Assembly (NCBI GenBank): GCA_021209875.1
Contig: JAGYVD010000005.1
Coordinates: forward strand, 4,564,001 to 4,628,000
Length of the DNA stretch: 64,000 nucleotides
Direction of reading: 5' to 3'
DNA from: Rosellinia necatrix
Taxonomy: Eukaryota; Ascomycota; Sordariomycetes; Xylariales; Xylariaceae
Under the pieces are notes generated by a model. The model ran no database searches. It was not told where the DNA came from and worked only from the letters and a program-made list of their open reading frames with translations. Position numbers and translations under genes: made by a program. Positions 57,441 through 64,000 of the stretch are shown piece after piece. How positions within the stretch are numbered: the stretch's first letter is position 1; every line of letters begins with the position of its first letter.

Positions 57441-60400
57441 TTAATGCTAGACTTATTAGAATTTTTTATTTAGCAGAGGAATTAATAAAAGCATTTTTTT
57501 TTTCTACTTTTATATTAATCTTTTTAAAATAATGCATTTATACAACCGATAAATCTTGTTATTAAATTAAACTAATATTATCTGTTAAATCTTTTAAAGT
57601 TAAAAGATTTTATCTGTAGCTAAAAATTTAAACGTGCGCTTTAATCTGGCTATAACTAAACAATTAATATAGACAGAACGTTATTTTAGCAATTATTTTT
57701 TTTTGTATAAATTATATATTTTATTAAAGCTTATAAATAAACAGTCGCTAAAAAATGTTTAGCTGTTTATTTTTATATTTTAAAAGTTATTATTATTAAA
57801 ATTATATATTTAAACATGTTTAACAACTAAAGTTTATTTAAATTTATAAATATAACAAATTATTTATTTTTATTTATTATTAAAAAAGCGTTAATAAACG
57901 TGTTTATTAAACAACTATAAATATATATATTATAATTAAAAGCTAGAATTTTTTAAAAAACAACTTTATTATTTTATTTTTTTACGCGTATAATTTACTC
58001 TGTTTTAATTTTTTTGATTAGGTTCTACTAAGGTTAGGGCTCCACTACTTAACTTCTCTTTTTATAACTTTAACTCTTAAGCATATTAAGCTTGAAATAG
58101 CCCTAAATTTATTAATTAGAACAAAAAAAAAATAAGAGATCAAATATTTTAATATTAAAAAAAAAACGTTTAAAAGCTGCAACAATATTATATTTATTGT
58201 AATGCTTTTTTGTTTTAGAGCTAATAACGTAGCAAAAAATATACAGGCTAAAGCTTTATTTTTAGCAACTATATAGACCGAATTTTTTAGCGATATAAAT
58301 AATATTATGATTTTTAGCTTGCTACTAACTTATATTTATATTAAATTAAACTTGCAATTTTTTTTAAAAAAACAAGCTAGAGCTAATATAGCAAGCATTT
58401 TTTTGCTTTTTAAAAAAAAGATCGTTTAACGTAAGCTATGCTTTTGCTTGTAGCGCTTTAAACGTAAAAAAAAAAAAAAAACTTTAGTTAAACCGACTTA
58501 AATTTAAAATCAGGTCAGGTTTAGCCCGTTTAAAAAGCTTAGATTTAAATTTTAAGTTTGCCGAAATATATAAGTTATTTTTTATAGTTTAATTAATAAC
58601 GGGTTAATTTTTTAAAAGCGACTAAAAATAAATTATAATAATATTTTGCGGCGATTTTAAACTAATAAATTTAATTAAGCTATAAATAAAAAACATATAT
58701 ATTTTAAACGTAGCTACAGCTTTATATATAAATTAAAAAAAATATTATAATATAAATAATATTTTTATTTAAATATAAAGCTTTTAATTTTATAATAATT
58801 TATATATAATTATTTAAATTATAATTATATATAATTTTAGCTATAAAGAATTTTGCTTATATAATATATAAACTAAGTTTAATATATAAACTAAAAGCAG
58901 TAATTTTTTTTGCAGCAGCTTATATAAAATATTATTTAATAATTTTATATATAGCTGCTTTATAGTTAAAATAAAATTAAAAATAAAAATTTAATTATTT
59001 ATTAGTTGCGGTTTTAAAATAATAAATTACGTTAGCTTAATAATAAATTAAATTAAAAGCAATTTATGTTTAAATATATTTTATTAAAAAATAAACTTTA
59101 TAATAAATAAAATAATTATAACTATATTAAAGCTAGCTTAGTTTATATTATAATAAATATATATGCTGCTGCTATAAAATATATATAAAAACTAGCTTAT
59201 ATTAAAAAAAGCTTAAAATAAGTCAGCTGTTTTATAACTTAGTTATAGCTTAATAATTTAATTAAAATTTAACCTATATTTATTTTAAAAATAATTTAAA
59301 ATATTATTAATTATTTAAATAATAATACTAGTTTTAAAGCTATTATTTAAACCTGCAGTAAATATAATATTGAAGTTTAAAGTTTTTAATTAAATAAATT
59401 TTTATTTATAGTTTTTTATATTTTTTTTAATTTAAATTTTAATAGAAAACATTATAAAACTATTTAAATAACTTAAAAGCTATTAATTAATATTTTACGT
59501 TATAAAATATATTTAAGCTGTAAAGCTATTTAAATTTAAGCTGCTTAAACAACTTAAAATTAGCTAATAAAAAGTATTTAATAATTAAATAATAAATTAA
59601 AACAGATTTAATATAAAATCAGATTATAAAATAAAGTAGTTTTACAGGTTTAATTTGTTTTTTTTTAAGCTTAGTTTTAAAATCTTTTTAAAAATAACGT
59701 TAAATATATTACTTATTTTTTTTTAAAAACGGCTTAATTAATAATAAAATCCGACCTAACATAACAGCGTTTAAATATTTAATAATATAATAAATGTTTA
59801 ATCTAGTTTAAGCTGCAGGCTTAAATATATATTTTATTAAAAAAAACTTAAAAAACATGTTTTAATTAGTCCTAGTTGTATTTTTATAATAAATGCTGCT
59901 TAAATTTAAACAAAAATTAAAGTTTTTTTATAAGAATTATTTTTTGTTTAGCTTATATATAGCTTTTTTATTTCTAATTTATTTATTAAAAGTCTGTGTT
60001 AAATTTTAAAAGTTTTTTTTATTTATATTAATAATATATTATTTAAATAACTTTATTTTTATAACATTTATATTATATATTTAAAAATATTTAATATTTA
60101 TTAAAAATATAATTATTTTTAAACATGTTAAACTTAATTTTAAATTATAATAAAAATTATAAAAGTATTTATATTAAAATTTTAGCATTTAAATTAATAC
60201 GTTTTTAATATAAGCATACCTTGCTAATAAAAAAACAAAAATAAAGATATTATATTTAAAGCAATATTAAAATTGTAAATATTTTAAAAAAACTAAAAAT
60301 CATAAGCTACTTAAGCTTGTGCGTTATAATAATTTTAATTAGTAAAGCTTTTTTTTATAATATATAAGCATTATTATTTAAATTTAATTTGCAGCCGTTT

Positions 60401-62475
60401 TAACTACTATTTAAATATATAATATAAAATTTTATTTAATAGCTTAACGTTTTAAAAACTTTAACAAAATATTTATATTAAATATAAGCGACCGTTTAAC
60501 TTATTATTTATTTATAAACGTTTTAAAATTAAAGCTTAATAAATTTTAGTTTAAAATAAAAATAAATATTTATAACTAATATATAATATTATTTATTTTT
60601 AAAACCAGGCTTATAATTATTTATGTTTTAAAAATAAAATATTATAAAATATTAATATTTTTAAAATTATAATAATTTAAATTATATTTTAATATTAATA
60701 TATATATTAAACGTTTAATATTATAATTATTTATATAAATAATACGATTACATAAACTAGTTTAATTAATATATTTATAAAAACCTTTTATTATTATATT
60801 TGCTTTATAAAATATTTGTTTTAGCTATATAAAATAACATCTGCTTTTAAATTAAATAAATTATATTATAAAACAATAGTTTAACTAACGCTTTATTTTA
60901 AGCTAAATTTATAATAATTGCTAATTTGTTTTTTAATTAGCAGTTTTTATTAAAAACAATTTAACTTTACGTTTTTAAACAAAATCTAAAACAATAATTT
61001 ATTTTGTTTTAAAACAATTATATTTGTTTATTATACGCAAAATTAATAAATTTAACTTAAAAAACATATAACGTAATAATAAACTTATATAAAAACTAAT
61101 ACTTTTATTAAAACAGGCCAGCTTAGCTTATATTAGCATAAACTTTTATTTTATATATATATAACCGCGCATTTAATTTTTTATAGCAGTTTGTTTAAAG
61201 CTTAATTTTAAACAAATATATATTTACGTTACGTTTAGTTTATATTAACTTATTTTTAAATATATAAATTTTTAAATATTTATATATTAAACGTTTAATT
61301 TAAAAGCAGCATATTTTTTTTATAAATAAAACTACTTTATTAAAACTTTAATTTTAAAACAATTTTTAATTAAATTAATATTAAATAAAACTATAATAAA
61401 TAAAAACCTATATAATAAACTAATAATTAATACAGCTTTTATAATAGCTTAGCACAGCTTTTTATAATTAAATAAAATTATATATAATAAATCCGACCTA
61501 TAAAAACTTTATAAATAAGCCGCTTTAAGCTTATTAAAATTATTAATTTAACTTTTAATAAATAAAAACTATTTTTAAATGCTATTATATAAAACAAAAA
61601 CAAATAAAAAATACTTTAAAATAAACGTAATAATAAACGCTATAAACAGCTTATTATGCTTAATTATTTATATAGTAAACTTTTTAAAATAAAGCATTAT
61701 TTTAATATATATATATAATTTATCGCTATTTTTTTGTTTTATATATAGCGTTTTTTTAAAAACTAAAGCATTTTAAATTTTATAAAACTGCTTTTTATGT
61801 TTAATAAGCGATTATAATATATATTTAAGTTATAGTTTTAAATAAAGCGCTGCTTAACATGTATATAATATAAATATAAATAAAAACAATATAAAACTTT
61901 TAAGCTATTAAATATTAAATATAATAAAACGGTACTATAAAAATTTTTAGCTAAAATATTAAAAATTAATAAATATTTTATATTTAGCACAAGCTTGAAC
62001 TATTTTATATTATAAAAGCTAATAAAAAACTAAACTTTAAATATATTTGTTGTTTTATTTTAAAAGCTTACTTAATATTAAATTCGCGTTAAATTTGCTT
62101 TTATTAATAAATAAATAAATATATTTAGCATAAACGTTAAATTTATTATAAATTTGCTTCTAATTTTAGCAAAATCTAACAGTAGTATATTTAACTAACT
62201 ATATCGCAAATTTGCAGCAAATTTGCTTTAAACTATTAAAAAAAAAACATATATTATTATATATTAAATTTATATTAAGTTTGCAGTAAAACATAAAATA
62301 ATTAAACTATTTAAAAATATTTTGTATTATATACTTTTTATTTAACGTTTAAACTATTGCGTATTAAATTTAAGCTTAATTTGCAGCTAATTTATTTATT
62401 AACAGCGTTTAATGTTAAAACATTTAAAAAAAAACTTTTATTAAACAAATTTGCATTTTTTTTGTTGCAACTTGT

Positions 62476-62492
62476 TATAGGCAGTGCCTATA
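62476..62492. repeat. Palindrome TATAGGCAGTGCCTATA in the AT-rich block
   Basis: Eight-base arms around one central G, inside a GC-richer islet of about 90 nt (TTGGCGCACGGGC follows). Confidence 0.8.
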
Positions 62493-64000
62493 AGGAAGTA
62501 TTGGCGCACGGGCTAATATAGGCAAACTGCTATACACCCTTGTTCTAAATAATTGCTGAATAGCTTGTGAATTAACTATTAAACTTAGATTAATATAACT
62601 AAAACTGACCAGCTTTATAAAACTGCGTTTTATAAATTATGCATATATTATTTATAACTTCTGCTATTTAATTAAAAAATAAACCTTATTTATTATTTTA
62701 ATAAATATATTTTTAAACATAGCTTATTATATATTTTCTAGCTTTTAAAATTTTTAATAAATTTATAACAAATTAATTAAAAGCTTTTTAAAAGCTATTT
62801 TTAAATAATTAAATAGAATTTATTTTAATATAAGCTATAAAATATAGCAATAATAATTTAGTATATTTAAAATAAAAATAACGTTGTATTAATAAAAATA
62901 AATTAAAACTATATATAAACAGCTTAAAAACAACTTTTAAACAGCTAATATATTAACTTTTAATATTATTTTTATATTTATTTATTAAACTACGTTAAAT
63001 TTTTTAAACTTAATTATAAAAGTTTAAATATAAATTTTAGTTTAGTTTAAAACGTTTATAACAAACTGTTTTAAATAAGCTGTATAAAAAAGTTTATATT
63101 ATATAAACTATAAATAAATAAAAATTTATAAATAATAATAAATTAAAATAATATAATATTTATAAACAGCTTAAAAACAATATATAAATTATTATTAAAT
63201 TATTTTATATTATAAATAGTTTTAATATAAAACTAACTTAAAAATATTTTTATAATATATTAAAACTATTTATAACAATTTAAATAAAGCTGTATTTTTT
63301 ATTTATAAGCTGCGCATGTTTTATTAAAAGTTAATCAGTATTTTTTATGTTTTTCCCCGATTTAAACAGTTATTATTAAAATCGGATAAAATAAATTAAA
63401 TAAATAATATTAAGTTATTATTTTTTAAAAGCTATAAATAATAAGCTTAAAAATTTTTTATAAACATACAACTATTTAATAATTATTAAAATTATTTTAA
63501 TTAAGTTTTAAAATAATAAGCAAACTAAAAAACTATTAAACTACTACATTAAAAACAGCGCTTAAAATAAACATAAATATAGCATAACTTATAAAAATCC
63601 AGCAGTAAATTTAAAAAAAAATATTAAAATAATTAAAATTGCTTTTTTTAAACTTATTATTTAATAAAACTTTTTAAATAAAGCTTAAGCAGTTTAAATT
63701 ATAAAAAAAAAAAAACGTTACAAAAAAATAAAAAAAAACTGTTTATAATATAAAAAACTAAGCTATTTTATTAAGTTATGCTTTATAAAGCCGCCGGGCA
63801 GACTAAGCATTTGTATAAATAACACAAAAATAAAAAAAACGTTAAGCTTAAACAATAAAAAAAAATTAAAAAATAAATAATTTTTTAAAAAAAACGCTTT
63901 TAAAAGTTAATATTAACTTAAAAAAAAATAGCTATTATTAAACAGCTTATAAACAGCTTGTTTTTATAATTAATATATTTATAAAAAAACATAATTTTAA

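Larger units (their letters stand above)
56353..64000. other. AT-rich, ORF-free block (probably RIP-mutated repeats)
   Basis: From about 56480 the sequence changes to long runs of A, T, TTAA, TATA and AGCTATAAA words, with no open frame of 60 codons on any strand after 56479. G and C survive mainly in short AGCT/GC words and in a few islets (57313-57440, 58017-58105, 62460-62560, 63788-63812). This is what repeat-induced point mutation leaves behind in filamentous ascomycetes; a centromere core or a subtelomeric repeat block would look the same. No telomere repeat, rRNA or tRNA is seen. The block runs off the window. Confidence 0.75.

Noticed and set aside
56480..64000. A mitochondrial DNA insertion
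   Set aside because: No stretch translates as a mitochondrial gene in any frame, and no tRNA or rRNA-like segment is visible; RIP explains the composition better.
63900..64000. A chromosome end
   Set aside because: No TTAGGG-type repeats; the AT-rich sequence simply runs off the window.

Overview
The window is nuclear DNA of a filamentous ascomycete (Pezizomycotina; a Sordariomycete is my best guess from the form of the proteins). The reasons are short introns with GTAAGT/GTATGT donors and TAG/CAG acceptors, GC-rich coding exons, fungal-only families (HET domain, Rxt3, a PtaB-like co-regulator, a secreted NTF2-like protein), a fused tryptophan synthase, and a last 7.5 kb of very AT-rich, ORF-free DNA that looks like repeat-induced point mutation (RIP).

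Layout. 1-1193 (+): C-terminal part of a LIM-domain-binding co-regulator (PtaB type). 2410-3355 (+): UPF0303/heme-degrading-domain protein. 3356-7627: no recognisable gene, with one striking hairpin cluster. 7628-8211 (-): autophagy ATG8. 10246-10806 (-): secreted NTF2-like protein. 11653-13847 (-): Cdc20/Cdh1/Ama1-family APC/C activator with two apparent single-base frameshifts. 13848-16926: degenerate repeats. 16927-18502 (+): Rab geranylgeranyltransferase alpha subunit (bet4), convergent with a histidine acid phosphatase at 18635-20852 (-). 20976-32659: about 11.7 kb of microsatellites and decayed sequence with no recognisable gene.

32660-36369 (+): Rxt3, an Rpd3L histone deacetylase subunit, with three apparent frameshifts. 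36973-37446 (-): SDH assembly factor 4. 38655-40993 (+): bifunctional tryptophan synthase with Gcn4/CPC1-type sites upstream. 41369-42157 (-): mitoribosomal bL28m. 42945-44200 (+): conserved unknown helical protein. 44715-46508 (-): mitochondrial aspartate aminotransferase, whose coding sequence appears to need a 3-nt and a 10-nt microexon. 46509-49878: no gene. 49879-51009 (-): mucin-like single-pass membrane protein. 52779-53161: possible gene relic. 54231-56352 (+): HET-domain protein directly against the AT-rich block (56353-64000).

How the genes relate. They are mostly unlinked housekeeping functions: autophagy, prenylation, chromatin, mitochondrial respiration and translation, amino-acid metabolism. 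I see no biosynthetic cluster. The more unusual signals are the tandem microexons in the aminotransferase gene, the HET gene at the edge of the AT-rich block, GC-rich palindromic islets inside that block, and a shared pattern of one-base insertions in three otherwise intact genes. That last pattern points to assembly error more than to biology.
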